Source: a bacterium (GTDB taxonomy: Bacteria; Babelota; Babeliae; Babelales; GCA-2401785). Taken from it: 52,924 nucleotides of DNA. Each line of letters opens with the position of its first letter. The stretch's first letter is position 1. Made by a program: the position numbers and the translations under genes. The DNA lies in the NCBI GenBank assembly GCA_023249975.1, contig JAHFBP010000012.1, positions 1-52,924 on the forward strand. The letters are read 5' to 3'. Below, piece by piece: positions 8,412-15,671 of the stretch. Under the pieces are notes generated by a model. That model searched no databases. It was not told the origin of the DNA and was given only the letters and a program-made list of their open reading frames with translations.

Positions 8412-9183
8412 TTCGAATCATGTCCCGGACGACAAATCAGATTCTGATTCTGATGTTCCTACGCGAGCTTCGATAAAGGCTGCATCAGAGGCTATGGTGA
8501 AGGCAGAGCAAGTGAAAGCTTTGAGTAAGCAATTTGTTGATACAATCGTAAAAAATGCTCTTAATGCCGTTAGTCCCAACGTAAATGTAACCCCTCCAGG
8601 TGAGCTTAGCAAACAAGTTGACGCTCCTATCAACTCTGGTGCTCAGACTATTGAAGATTATGATCCATTTAATCCAGACGATCAGAGTCCAGATGTTGTG
8701 ACTAATGAAGCAGTTCAACCTTCCGTGGTTTTGAATGAAGAACAATTAAGTCAGTATTTTAAGGTTAACTCTCATATGCGAGAGGTCGGGCGATATGAGG
8801 AGCCGGGTGATAGTGATTGTTTTGTAAATTCGCTTACTGTAGAAAACATCTCAGGTGGCTCTGTAAATGATGGTGAGGGTTCTACTAATGGAACCAAAAA
8901 ACCTCGTAGCTACAAAAAGATGATTCTTGGTGGAAGTGCAATAACTGCAACAGCTACTACGCTCTATGTTTTTTACAAAGCTTGGAAAACGGCAGACTTG
9001 AAAAGCTGTACGAATCTTCGTCAAAAATTTGCTGCTGCGGTAAAAAATATGCCAACTGCTGCAAAATCAGAAATGAGCACGGCCAAGTCGGGCGTAATCC
9101 GAGCCAAAAAATCATTGGGATCCATGATGAATGCAGCTCGAGCTTACATGGCAAGTTCAGTAAAAGGCTTTCGGCAAACATAA
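8374..9183 (+). CDS. Secreted protein, C-terminal part (frameshift continuation)
   Basis: This is the downstream piece of the gene that begins at 8178. Its own first ATG (MAILAPTKLSYF) has no credible ribosome binding site, and the piece has no signal peptide. The region is polar, acidic and probably disordered (DDKSDSDSD near the start). One candidate membrane segment follows, MILGGSAITATATTLYVFY (about residues 182-200), then a basic tail with LRQKFAAAVKNMP. The protein at 9400 has the same layout (signal peptide, disordered middle, one helix, LGQKVKAVWDNIP-like tail), so the two are probably paralogues. Function is unknown. An intrinsic terminator follows. Confidence 0.6.
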   Translation: MAILAPTKLSYFNSNHVPDDKSDSDSDVPTRASIKAASEAMVKAEQVKALSKQFVDTIVKNALNAVSPNVNVTPPGELSKQVDAPINSGAQTIEDYDPFNPDDQSPDVVTNEAVQPSVVLNEEQLSQYFKVNSHMREVGRYEEPGDSDCFVNSLTVENISGGSVNDGEGSTNGTKKPRSYKKMILGGSAITATATTLYVFYKAWKTADLKSCTNLRQKFAAAVKNMPTAAKSEMSTAKSGVIRAKKSLGSMMNAARAYMASSVKGFRQT

Positions 9184-9230
9184 GCCATTTAAGTACTACA
9201 TTTTTTAAGTACTACATTTTTAAAATTATA

Positions 9231-9264
9231 AAAAAGCGCTCCGAAAAAAAAGGGCGCTTTTTTT
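9231..9264 (+). terminator. Intrinsic terminator
   Basis: An A-rich arm leads into AAAAAGCGCTCC, then a short A-rich loop, GGGCGC and a T8 tract. It lies about 50 bases after the stop at 9183. Just before it, a 15-base unit beginning AAGTACTACATTTTT is present twice in tandem (9191-9221). Confidence 0.8.
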
Positions 9265-9399
9265 ATACTGATTTTGTTGCGCGTTTTCTCAAGTTCTACT
9301 TGGTTATTTAAGTTTGCGTGATAAATTATGGAATCGTTAAAGTTGTCGAGAACTTTGGTAAAAATCGAAAAGATTGATTTAAAACAAGGGATTTTGAAT

Positions 9400-10107
9400 A
9401 TGAACATGCATAAAAAAGTAATGCTCTTTGCTCTTGCTGCGCTTATTGGCAGTGGAGTTTCAGGGATGGAGGCGGAAGATTCTGGCCCTGAGAGCCGAGT
9501 AGCGGGTGCCGCCAGTGGTAGTCAGAGCAGTTCTCGATCGGCATCACCAACGTATTCAGAACGAAGAAGGGCACGTAGCGCAGACAGTATAGGTAGTAAT
9601 AGTGGGCAGAGAGAAGAGGCCCATAGGGCAGATGCCAATGCTGGAGATGCGCACAAAGAGCCAGTAGACCATCCAGATGTTGATACCACTGGAGGCAAGC
9701 CTACTGAAACCAAAACAACAGTACCAAATACAGATAAAAAAATATCAAAATTAGATGTCGATGCTGGAGGTACGCACAAAGAGCCAGTAGGCCGTCCAAA
9801 AGGCATATATTTCAGCAATAAAGTTGAATGGACTGCTGCTGGTGGTTGTGCAACATTGTCTGTGCTTTATGCAATATATACAATTGCCACAACAGCTCAA
9901 TTTGTTGAGGGCGCAACTCTTGGCCAAAAGGTCAAAGCGGTTTGGGACAATATTCCAGTATTTTTCAAATCAAAAATGAACAAAAGAACCAAGGTTTTCG
10001 TTATGTGTTCCATGATCCCTCTTGTGATTAAGAGTGTTCATGCGGTAGCTGGACCTTGTAGCAGTAGTACTTCATCTGATACTTCTGAACACCTCAAGAG
10101 CGTATAA
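9400..10107 (+). CDS. Secreted, single-helix protein, paralogue of the 8178 gene
   Basis: No family is recognised. The 235-residue product starts MNMHKKVMLFALAALIGSGV, a typical signal peptide. A long low-complexity polar region rich in S, G, D, E and A follows. It contains an internal duplication: AGDAHKEPVDHPDVD and, about 40 residues later, AGGTHKEPVGRPK. A hydrophobic stretch (AAGGCATLSVLYAIYTIATT) and a basic tail come next. The ATG at 9400 is chosen because AAGGG lies 9 nt upstream; an upstream in-frame ATG at 9328 would bury the signal peptide. It sits between two similar intrinsic terminators and so is probably transcribed alone. An exported anchor or surface protein is an inference only. 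Confidence 0.75.
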   Translation: MNMHKKVMLFALAALIGSGVSGMEAEDSGPESRVAGAASGSQSSSRSASPTYSERRRARSADSIGSNSGQREEAHRADANAGDAHKEPVDHPDVDTTGGKPTETKTTVPNTDKKISKLDVDAGGTHKEPVGRPKGIYFSNKVEWTAAGGCATLSVLYAIYTIATTAQFVEGATLGQKVKAVWDNIPVFFKSKMNKRTKVFVMCSMIPLVIKSVHAVAGPCSSSTSSDTSEHLKSV

Positions 10108-10168
10108 CCTACATACTCCTGTGATGCGCATGGCATCTTTGAGGATGTGATTTTAATTATTTAATTAT

Positions 10169-10205
10169 AAAAAAAGCGTTCCTGAAAAATGGGGCGCTTT
10201 TTTTG
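10169..10205 (+). terminator. Intrinsic terminator
   Basis: An A7 arm leads into AGCGTTCC, a TGAAAAAT loop, GGGGCGC and T8. It is about 65 bases after the stop at 10107. Its sequence is very like the terminator at 9231-9264, which supports duplication of the whole gene unit. Confidence 0.8.
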
Positions 10206-10275
10206 TTTTGACCCAGATTGTGCCGTTTTTCTAGACTGATGAGATGCATGGAAAAATACAAAATAGGGGTGTGGC

Positions 10276-11145
10276 ATGAACAAGTGTTTTAAAATAGTTA
10301 TACTAATTTTTGTGGTAGGGCCTCTTTATGCGGGTGATCATGAAGGTGGCTTGTCGTGTGACACAACCCCTTTTCCAGCACCTTCTGCCCAAGAAAATGT
10401 GCCATTTGGGTTACGTTCTCCAAGGCCATCTCTCACACCACGTAAAGTTACTCTTGATGAAGGAGATGGTCTGAGGCCACAATGGGACTTTGCTGTTCTG
10501 CGCCGAAAGACATGTTCTCCAAATGTTACCCTTCGAGACAAAAGAGTTCTTGAGGCTTTGGCTGCCATGGGACATTCAGATTTTTTTAAAACCATGGCCG
10601 TTCAACGGTTGGTTGGCATGACCAGCACGTGGATTTTACAAAAATGTGTTCAACGTTTGATTAATTCCCGGGCTATTGCTCAAATTGACAAAACTGAGCG
10701 GATTGAATTTACGCAAACGTGCATGGGGATGGTGCGGGAATGTATCCTGACGGGCTTGCATGTATCTGCAATCTCGATTGATGCATACAAAGCTTCTTTG
10801 GCCGAGCATGCCGATAAGCTGGGGATATGGCCTGATAAAGTTGGAGAATGCGTAACTCAAAAGGTAAAAACTGCATGGTCGATGTCGCCATTGGTTGTGA
10901 TCCCCTTGGCATATCAAACATGGAAATTTTTTAAATTAAATCGCGATCAACGTAAATATTATGAATCACGGCGAGTTGACGCTCTTGAAAAGGCTTTAGA
11001 GGATTATCGTTATGCCTGTGCGGGTGAGCGGGCAGAATTGCGGTCCAGCTCTGCCAAAAAGCAGGCGGCTCTTGAGGTTTACAATCAGCTTGCGCGGAGT
11101 TATCCACAAATCGTTAAAAAGTATGAGCTACCAACTCAGTGTTGA
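10276..11145 (+). CDS. Secreted protein of unknown function
   Basis: Not recognised. The 289-residue product has a signal peptide (MNKCFKIVILIFVVGPLYAG), then a proline- and serine-rich segment (about residues 30-65). A helical region contains several cysteines, followed by KVKTAWSMSPLVVIPLAYQ and a charged C-terminal half that may form a coiled coil (about residues 225-285). The KVKTAW segment recalls the QKVKAVW tail of the gene at 9400, so a distant relationship is possible. AGGGGTG lies ahead of the ATG. A REP-like repeat, not a clear terminator, separates it from the convergent yraN. Confidence 0.7.
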   Translation: MNKCFKIVILIFVVGPLYAGDHEGGLSCDTTPFPAPSAQENVPFGLRSPRPSLTPRKVTLDEGDGLRPQWDFAVLRRKTCSPNVTLRDKRVLEALAAMGHSDFFKTMAVQRLVGMTSTWILQKCVQRLINSRAIAQIDKTERIEFTQTCMGMVRECILTGLHVSAISIDAYKASLAEHADKLGIWPDKVGECVTQKVKTAWSMSPLVVIPLAYQTWKFFKLNRDQRKYYESRRVDALEKALEDYRYACAGERAELRSSSAKKQAALEVYNQLARSYPQIVKKYELPTQC

Positions 11146-11155
11146 AACTAAACTT

Positions 11156-11210
11156 CACATCCCGCATGCCCTGAGTTATTTTTCGGCAAGAAAAATAGTA
11201 TCGAAGGGTT
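11156..11210. repeat. REP-like palindromic repeat, long form
   Basis: A segment beginning CCCGCATGCCCTGAGT, with TTTTTCG and AAAAA in the middle, ends GTATCGAAGGGTTT. The same arrangement occurs twice, in inverted order, at 19339-19484. It lies between convergent genes (stops at 11145 and 11231). Confidence 0.75.
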
Positions 11211-11230
11211 TTAGGGAAAAGAACGCCTTT

Positions 11231-11578
11231 TTAGGCTCCATAAAAGGCATTGGGAATGTATTCAATGTCCATTGGACTGACGATCGCAATATCAAATCTG
11301 AATGTTTTTTCGCTTAATTGATTGACCATAATGTAATACTTTGCGGTTTTAATAATCTTGCGCTGTTTTGATGGGATGACAACTTGCGAAGTGGCAAAAT
11401 AGTGATGCTGACGGGTTTTGACCTCAACAAAAGCGATAACGTCGTCTTTGTGGGCAATCAAATCGAGCTCGCCAGACTTGGAGGTAAAGTTGCGCGCAAG
11501 AATTGTGTATCCTTGTTGCTCAAGATAGCGCGCAACTTTTTCTTCTCCGAGATTGCCTAATTTTTTACGTGGATCCAT
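11231..11578 (-). CDS. yraN: YraN family (UPF0102) nuclease-like protein
   Basis: A 115-residue protein of the widespread YraN/UPF0102 family, which has a restriction-endonuclease-like fold; its role is not settled. The signature is plain: GNLGEEKVARYLEQQGY at the N-terminus, then GELDLIAHKDDVIAFVEVKTR with the E/D...E-x-K nuclease-type residues. Length is typical. It starts 3 bases after the bamD stop, so the two are co-transcribed. Overlap of function with DNA processing is inferred from the fold only. Confidence 0.9.
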   Translation of the reverse strand: MDPRKKLGNLGEEKVARYLEQQGYTILARNFTSKSGELDLIAHKDDVIAFVEVKTRQHHYFATSQVVIPSKQRKIIKTAKYYIMVNQLSEKTFRFDIAIVSPMDIEYIPNAFYGA

Positions 11579-11581
11579 GGA

Positions 11582-12364
11582 TTATGACAACAACCTGCGC
11601 AAGAAGTTTCCTTCAGGAGCCGTCAAGCCTTCAGCCATTTGCGTGTACACAGAATCAGGGAATTTTTCCAAAAGTTCACCAACTACGCTGCTCTTGTGAT
11701 CAGTTTGTTGTGTGTAATGAGCCAATTTACAGTCAAGATACATCATCTGAGGTTCAAGATCGGGGTGTTGAACGAGGTATTTGGTCTTTAGGTCTTCAAG
11801 GCATTTTTGAGCAGATTGGTATTTTTTGTAACGTAAGTTGGTGTTGAATACATAAATTTCTTTGTCGATCAGGCGGCTTTCGCATGTTCGATAGATATTG
11901 CGCACATCATCGCGGTAGGTGCTCTGCTCGCCATCCAGGTAGGCTTTGCATAAGTCGCGGGTGCGTTGCGCGTCACTCGAGTCACATTGCTTACTGATCT
12001 TGAGGGTTTGATAAAATGCCGCCAAAATTGCGTGATATTGCGCGTGCTCGACTTTTTCATCATTGGGGTAGAGCAAGACATAATTATTGTAAAGATCAAA
12101 GGCAGGCTCAAATTGCTCCGTTTCCAGATACATTTGGGCAAGCTCTAGTTTGTGCTGCTGATTGTCGGGGTGATTTTGGTGGCGAGCAACCAATTCTTCA
12201 AGGTATTCAATGACTAGGTCATTGCGTTTGTTGGCCAGGGCTGTTTGTTTTTTTTCGATAATGACTTCTGCTACAGAGTCTTTTTTTTTAATATCGTGAG
12301 TTTTGCATCCGGTCAAAGTCAAAATGAGAAGACTGCAGGCGGCAAGATTTTGTAATTTTTTCAT
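11582..12364 (-). CDS. bamD: BamD-like outer membrane assembly lipoprotein
   Basis: BamD is the essential lipoprotein partner of BamA in beta-barrel assembly, held on the inner face of the outer membrane. The 260-residue product has a lipoprotein signal with LTLTGC as lipobox (Cys about residue 20). TPR-like helices follow, including PAFDLYNNYVLLYPND (a match to the F-YPxS/N repeat) and RLIDKEIYVFNTNLRYKKY, the family's conserved LAxxExYVAxFYxKR-type stretch. The length fits. Other TPR lipoproteins (for example YbgF/CpoB) are less likely because of that segment. It is followed directly by yraN and preceded by another small lipoprotein gene. Confidence 0.75.
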   Translation of the reverse strand: MKKLQNLAACSLLILTLTGCKTHDIKKKDSVAEVIIEKKQTALANKRNDLVIEYLEELVARHQNHPDNQQHKLELAQMYLETEQFEPAFDLYNNYVLLYPNDEKVEHAQYHAILAAFYQTLKISKQCDSSDAQRTRDLCKAYLDGEQSTYRDDVRNIYRTCESRLIDKEIYVFNTNLRYKKYQSAQKCLEDLKTKYLVQHPDLEPQMMYLDCKLAHYTQQTDHKSSVVGELLEKFPDSVYTQMAEGLTAPEGNFLRRLLS

Positions 12365-12446
12365 AATTTCTAATTTCTCAAAATTTTTTAATCAAATGAG
12401 CATTTCCGCAAATGGTACGATAAGATGCCATAAAAGACAAATTTGG

Positions 12447-12743
12447 TCAGTTATAGCGATTTGAGTTGTTCCAAAGCGGCGAAGTATTTGTTCGGGTTGG
12501 TCTGAGGTCAAAAACGAGAGAATCTGTGAGGTTTAAAACGAGAGAATCTTTGTGTTGTATCATAATACTGGTATCTGACATGAGAGGATCGGGCTTGCCA
12601 TCTTGTTCTGTTTTTTCTTTAAAAACAATAGTTTTTATGCGAGAGGTTAGATTCTCATTTTTTTGTGCTTTTTTAGAATCTTTACACCCTGTGAAAGTGA
12701 CGATCAAAAGGCCGCAAAGTATGAGGTTTAAAGTTGTTTTCAT
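12447..12743 (-). CDS. Small lipoprotein, unknown function
   Basis: A 98-residue protein with a lipoprotein signal peptide (MKTTLNLILCGLLIVTFTGC) closely like that of the bamD product, followed by a lysine-rich linker. The rest is short and polar, with a repeated SLVLNLTDSLVFDL segment. I do not recognise it. The ATG at 12743 puts the signal peptide at the N-terminus; another in-frame ATG is at 12755, and neither has a strong ribosome binding site. It lies 82 bases upstream of bamD on the same strand and may share its transcript. Confidence 0.65.
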   Translation of the reverse strand: MKTTLNLILCGLLIVTFTGCKDSKKAQKNENLTSRIKTIVFKEKTEQDGKPDPLMSDTSIMIQHKDSLVLNLTDSLVFDLRPTRTNTSPLWNNSNRYN

Positions 12744-12866
12744 GGGTATATTCATGGGCCAAGTCATTTGAAAATATTGTGTATATAAAAATGGTAAGTG
12801 ATCGCCTTGAAAAACACAAATTCGGTTGATATTCACGGACTTTTTTGATTAAAGAGTGGTGAGAAT

Positions 12867-14261
12867 TTAATCTCGCCAGACAAAATTATATTTTTCGGCC
12901 CAAATTTTGAGCTCATCAGGCCCCTGGGACCCCTTTTCATAGATTGTTGGTGGCGTTTCAGGATGTTGGGCATGGGCTGCATCAATAATGGCCCAGGAAT
13001 GTTCAATTTCATCAAACCTGACAAAGGCAGACTGGTCGCCCTTCATGATGTCAAAAAGCAAAGTTTCGTACGCCTCTGGGCTATTGGGACACAATTTGCT
13101 GTGGCAAAACGTCATGGGCACGGGGGCAATTTGATTGGAGTAACCTGAAACTTTCGCATTAATTTCCAGAGCAAACCCATGCGCAGGATCGATATTAATG
13201 ATCAGATGGTTTTGTGGCGGAGGGCAAGGAGTGCTCACCATACATTGCGCGGACTTAAAGGTGATGTGAATACTCGTGTTTTTAGCGCGTAAACATTTGC
13301 CCGTTTTGAGGTAAAAAGGTACGCCCGTCCAGCGATCATTTTCGATGCTAAGCCGCAAGGCTGCAAAAGTTTCGGTTGTTGAATTTGGATTAACGCCTGA
13401 TTCTGTCCTGTAGCCTGCATATTGCCCCTTAATGACGTCTTCAACTTTTACGCATTGCAAGACTGCTGATTTGGCATCACGGATATGTTGGCCATCAAGA
13501 GCTTTGGGTGGCTCCATGGCAATGAGTGCCAGCAGCTGCAGCATGTGGTTTTGGACAACATCACGCAGAGCTCCATAACGATCGTAAAAAGCGCCGCGGT
13601 GGTTGATGTCAATCTCTTCATTGAGAAAAATTTGGATATTGTCGATGTATTGGTGATTCCAGAGTGGTTGCAAAAATAAGTTGGTAAACCGTACTAAGGC
13701 GATGTTGTCCACCAATTCTTTGCCCAAAAAGTGATCGACGCGATAAATTTGAGATTCATCAAAAACTGAGTGAATGGCTTTGTTGATGGATTTGGCTGAT
13801 GCAAGATTGTGGCCAAAGGGCTTTTCGTAGGCAATGCGAGAGTTGTCACCTTTTTTAATAATCCCCGCCAAAGCTAAGTTCTGGGTAATAGGAGCAAAAT
13901 AGTCAGGCATCACGGAAAGATAAAAAATGCGTTGTCCCGAAAATCCGAATTGTGACTCCAAATTCTCGAGAGTTACTTTGAGCTTTTGGTAGCCACTTTG
14001 ATCGTTAAAATCAAACGGTTGGTACACAAACACATCGCGTATTTTTTGCAAAACATCAGAATTTGGCTCAGGGATAAAAGATTTTGATTTTTCTAAAATT
14101 GAATCAATGGTTGCGGTTTGGTCATTGGCAACGCCAATAATTGCACACTTTTGCAAATGCCCATCTTTGAGCAGTTCATGTAGTGCGGGGATGAGTTTGC
14201 GCGTGGCCAGGTCACCAGTGACCCCCATGATGACGAAAATAGTACCATCCATGTGCTGCAT
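12867..14261 (-). CDS. zwf: Glucose-6-phosphate 1-dehydrogenase
   Basis: Catalyses the first oxidative step of the pentose phosphate pathway, glucose-6-P to 6-phosphogluconolactone with NADP+. The nucleotide-binding start VIMGVTGDLATRKLIPAL matches the family GASGDLAxRKL. The substrate region RIAYEKPFGHNLASA and the catalytic signature YRVDHFLGKELVDNI are intact. The ATG at 14261 (MQHMDGTIF) is used, with AGAGAA upstream; the longer frame to 14300 adds a run unlike the family. At 464 residues the length is near normal. No pgl or gnd lies next to it, so only this step of the pathway can be read here. Confidence 0.95.
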   Translation of the reverse strand: MQHMDGTIFVIMGVTGDLATRKLIPALHELLKDGHLQKCAIIGVANDQTATIDSILEKSKSFIPEPNSDVLQKIRDVFVYQPFDFNDQSGYQKLKVTLENLESQFGFSGQRIFYLSVMPDYFAPITQNLALAGIIKKGDNSRIAYEKPFGHNLASAKSINKAIHSVFDESQIYRVDHFLGKELVDNIALVRFTNLFLQPLWNHQYIDNIQIFLNEEIDINHRGAFYDRYGALRDVVQNHMLQLLALIAMEPPKALDGQHIRDAKSAVLQCVKVEDVIKGQYAGYRTESGVNPNSTTETFAALRLSIENDRWTGVPFYLKTGKCLRAKNTSIHITFKSAQCMVSTPCPPPQNHLIINIDPAHGFALEINAKVSGYSNQIAPVPMTFCHSKLCPNSPEAYETLLFDIMKGDQSAFVRFDEIEHSWAIIDAAHAQHPETPPTIYEKGSQGPDELKIWAEKYNFVWRD

Positions 14262-14338
14262 AATGTTCTCTGCAAAATGAAGCGATTTGTGTGTGCACAT
14301 GGATGGTATTTCAAAATTGGGTAATTAATCAATTAAAA

Positions 14339-15613
14339 TTATGCTACAGCTGCCGTAAGCTGAGGACTTGGAGACGCTTCTGCGTCATCTTCACCAGAAA
14401 AATCAAAATCTTGAGGTACAAGGGCGTCATGTTCTTGCTTAATGTAGGTTTCCACAATTTCATCGACCATTTCTGTGGTGAGTGTTTTGTCTTCAGAACA
14501 ATCTTTTTTAGATTTTAATCGTAATGCCATTTTCATGATTTTTCGTCCAGAAAAGCCTTTGGTGCGTTTTGCAATTTCCACAATTGCTGCATCATCAAGG
14601 ACATTGTTACGTTCTTCATTGAAAGATTTTTCAACATAGAGTGTGACGAGTTTTGCTCGATTGTCTTGGTTCGGCAAATCACATTTAATCTTGAAGTCCA
14701 TACGGTCACAAATCATAGGATCAAGGTCTTTAGGGTAGTTTGTTGCCAAAATGATGCATAAGTTTCGATGATTTTCACCGGTAATTCGCTTGAAGGTACT
14801 CAAAAGGGCGCGATGCTTATGGGTCAATGTTTCTGCTCGACCAAGAAATGCGTCGGCTTCATCAATAAACAGTATTGTACCACGAATACTTTTGTTCTTT
14901 GCCCAACCTAAAAGTTTTTCCAAGTGAGTAGGGCCATCATTCTTTTCAGCAAACTGTGTAATCAAACCACCATCAGTTGCGATAAAGTTAAAGCCCAGCT
15001 CGTGTGCAATTCTTTGTGCAGTGAGCGTTTTTCCTGTTCCACCCGGTCCAAAAAAGAGTGCATTGGGCAAGGGTTGGTTGTTTTGTTTGGCATTTGTCAG
15101 ACCCTTCATGTAGTCATCAAATTGAGTTTTGGTTTTAGGGTTGTAAATACCCGTAACCGGTCCTGACAGTGGTCTGCCAAAAACAGTTCTGAGGGTGGTG
15201 TTCAGACCATGAAGTTTGGTTAATTCTTTATCGGTTAATGCTGGTTGGGCAAGTTCTTCAACAAGTGATTCAAGGGTGTATTTGACTGCCATTGGAAATC
15301 CAATCATAAAGGTTGTCGATACAATCGATATTGGCAGGTAGGCCTTAAATGAACTCCACCCCACGTTTCTTATTGCTTGACCCACTGCTTCACCCATTAC
15401 GCCCGATCCACCAGTTGTCATACCTGCCAGGGGATGAGAAAGGAGTTCGCCAAGTTGTTCAAATACTTGAGCCTCCTCAAGTCCACGGCTTGCTTCTCGT
15501 ACGCAAGAAGCTGCTGCGTTCCCAAGGAGAAAAAAACGTGCTTGCAATCCATCCGCGGGGTACATTTGTAGCTGCTCCACGGCGTGATGGTGCAGTATGT
15601 TTTGGGGGTGCAT
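14339..15613 (-). CDS. ATAD3-like AAA+ ATPase (main reading frame)
   Basis: A single AAA+ domain in the C-terminal half: Walker A GPGGTGKTLTAQ, Walker B GTILFIDEADAFLG, sensor 1 IILATNYP, an arginine-finger region CDRMDFKIKCDLP and sensor 2 GFSGRKI. The wording around these motifs (DEADAFL, ATNYPKDLD, DRxDxxxxxDLP, GxSGRxI) is closest to ATAD3, a mitochondrial inner-membrane ATPase, and its bacterial relatives. A candidate membrane helix (AYLPISIVSTTFMIGFP) lies at about residues 90-106. The frame's first ATG (15613) has no ribosome binding site. A strong site and a signal peptide lie upstream in another frame (15671), joined by a one-base shift in a C5 run at 15604-15608. With signal peptide plus one helix, the ATPase domain would face the cytoplasm. 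The C-terminal tail is acidic. Confidence 0.85.
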   Translation of the reverse strand: MHPQNILHHHAVEQLQMYPADGLQARFFLLGNAAASCVREASRGLEEAQVFEQLGELLSHPLAGMTTGGSGVMGEAVGQAIRNVGWSSFKAYLPISIVSTTFMIGFPMAVKYTLESLVEELAQPALTDKELTKLHGLNTTLRTVFGRPLSGPVTGIYNPKTKTQFDDYMKGLTNAKQNNQPLPNALFFGPGGTGKTLTAQRIAHELGFNFIATDGGLITQFAEKNDGPTHLEKLLGWAKNKSIRGTILFIDEADAFLGRAETLTHKHRALLSTFKRITGENHRNLCIILATNYPKDLDPMICDRMDFKIKCDLPNQDNRAKLVTLYVEKSFNEERNNVLDDAAIVEIAKRTKGFSGRKIMKMALRLKSKKDCSEDKTLTTEMVDEIVETYIKQEHDALVPQDFDFSGEDDAEASPSPQLTAAVA

Positions 15614-15671
15614 AGAGTGAGTTAGTTGTAAAAAGTAATGCGGTAAAAATTAATACCAATTTATTTTTCAT
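15477..15671 (-). CDS. Signal-peptide-coding start of the AAA+ gene, out of frame
   Basis: From the ATG at 15671 this frame encodes MKNKLVLIFTALLFTTNSLYA, a good Sec signal peptide with a cleavage site after the alanine, and is preceded by AGGAG 8 nt upstream, the best ribosome binding site in the area. It then runs on in a frame that makes no sense for the AAA+ protein and stops at 15477. Dropping one C from the run at 15604-15608 turns the sequence after SLYAP straight into QNILHHHAVEQ of the ATPase frame. I read this as the true 5' end of the AAA+ gene. Its start overlaps the end of the preceding gene (stop at 15661). Confidence 0.6.
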   Translation of the reverse strand: MKNKLVLIFTALLFTTNSLYAPPKHTAPSRRGAATNVPRGWIASTFFSPWERSSFLRTRSKPWT

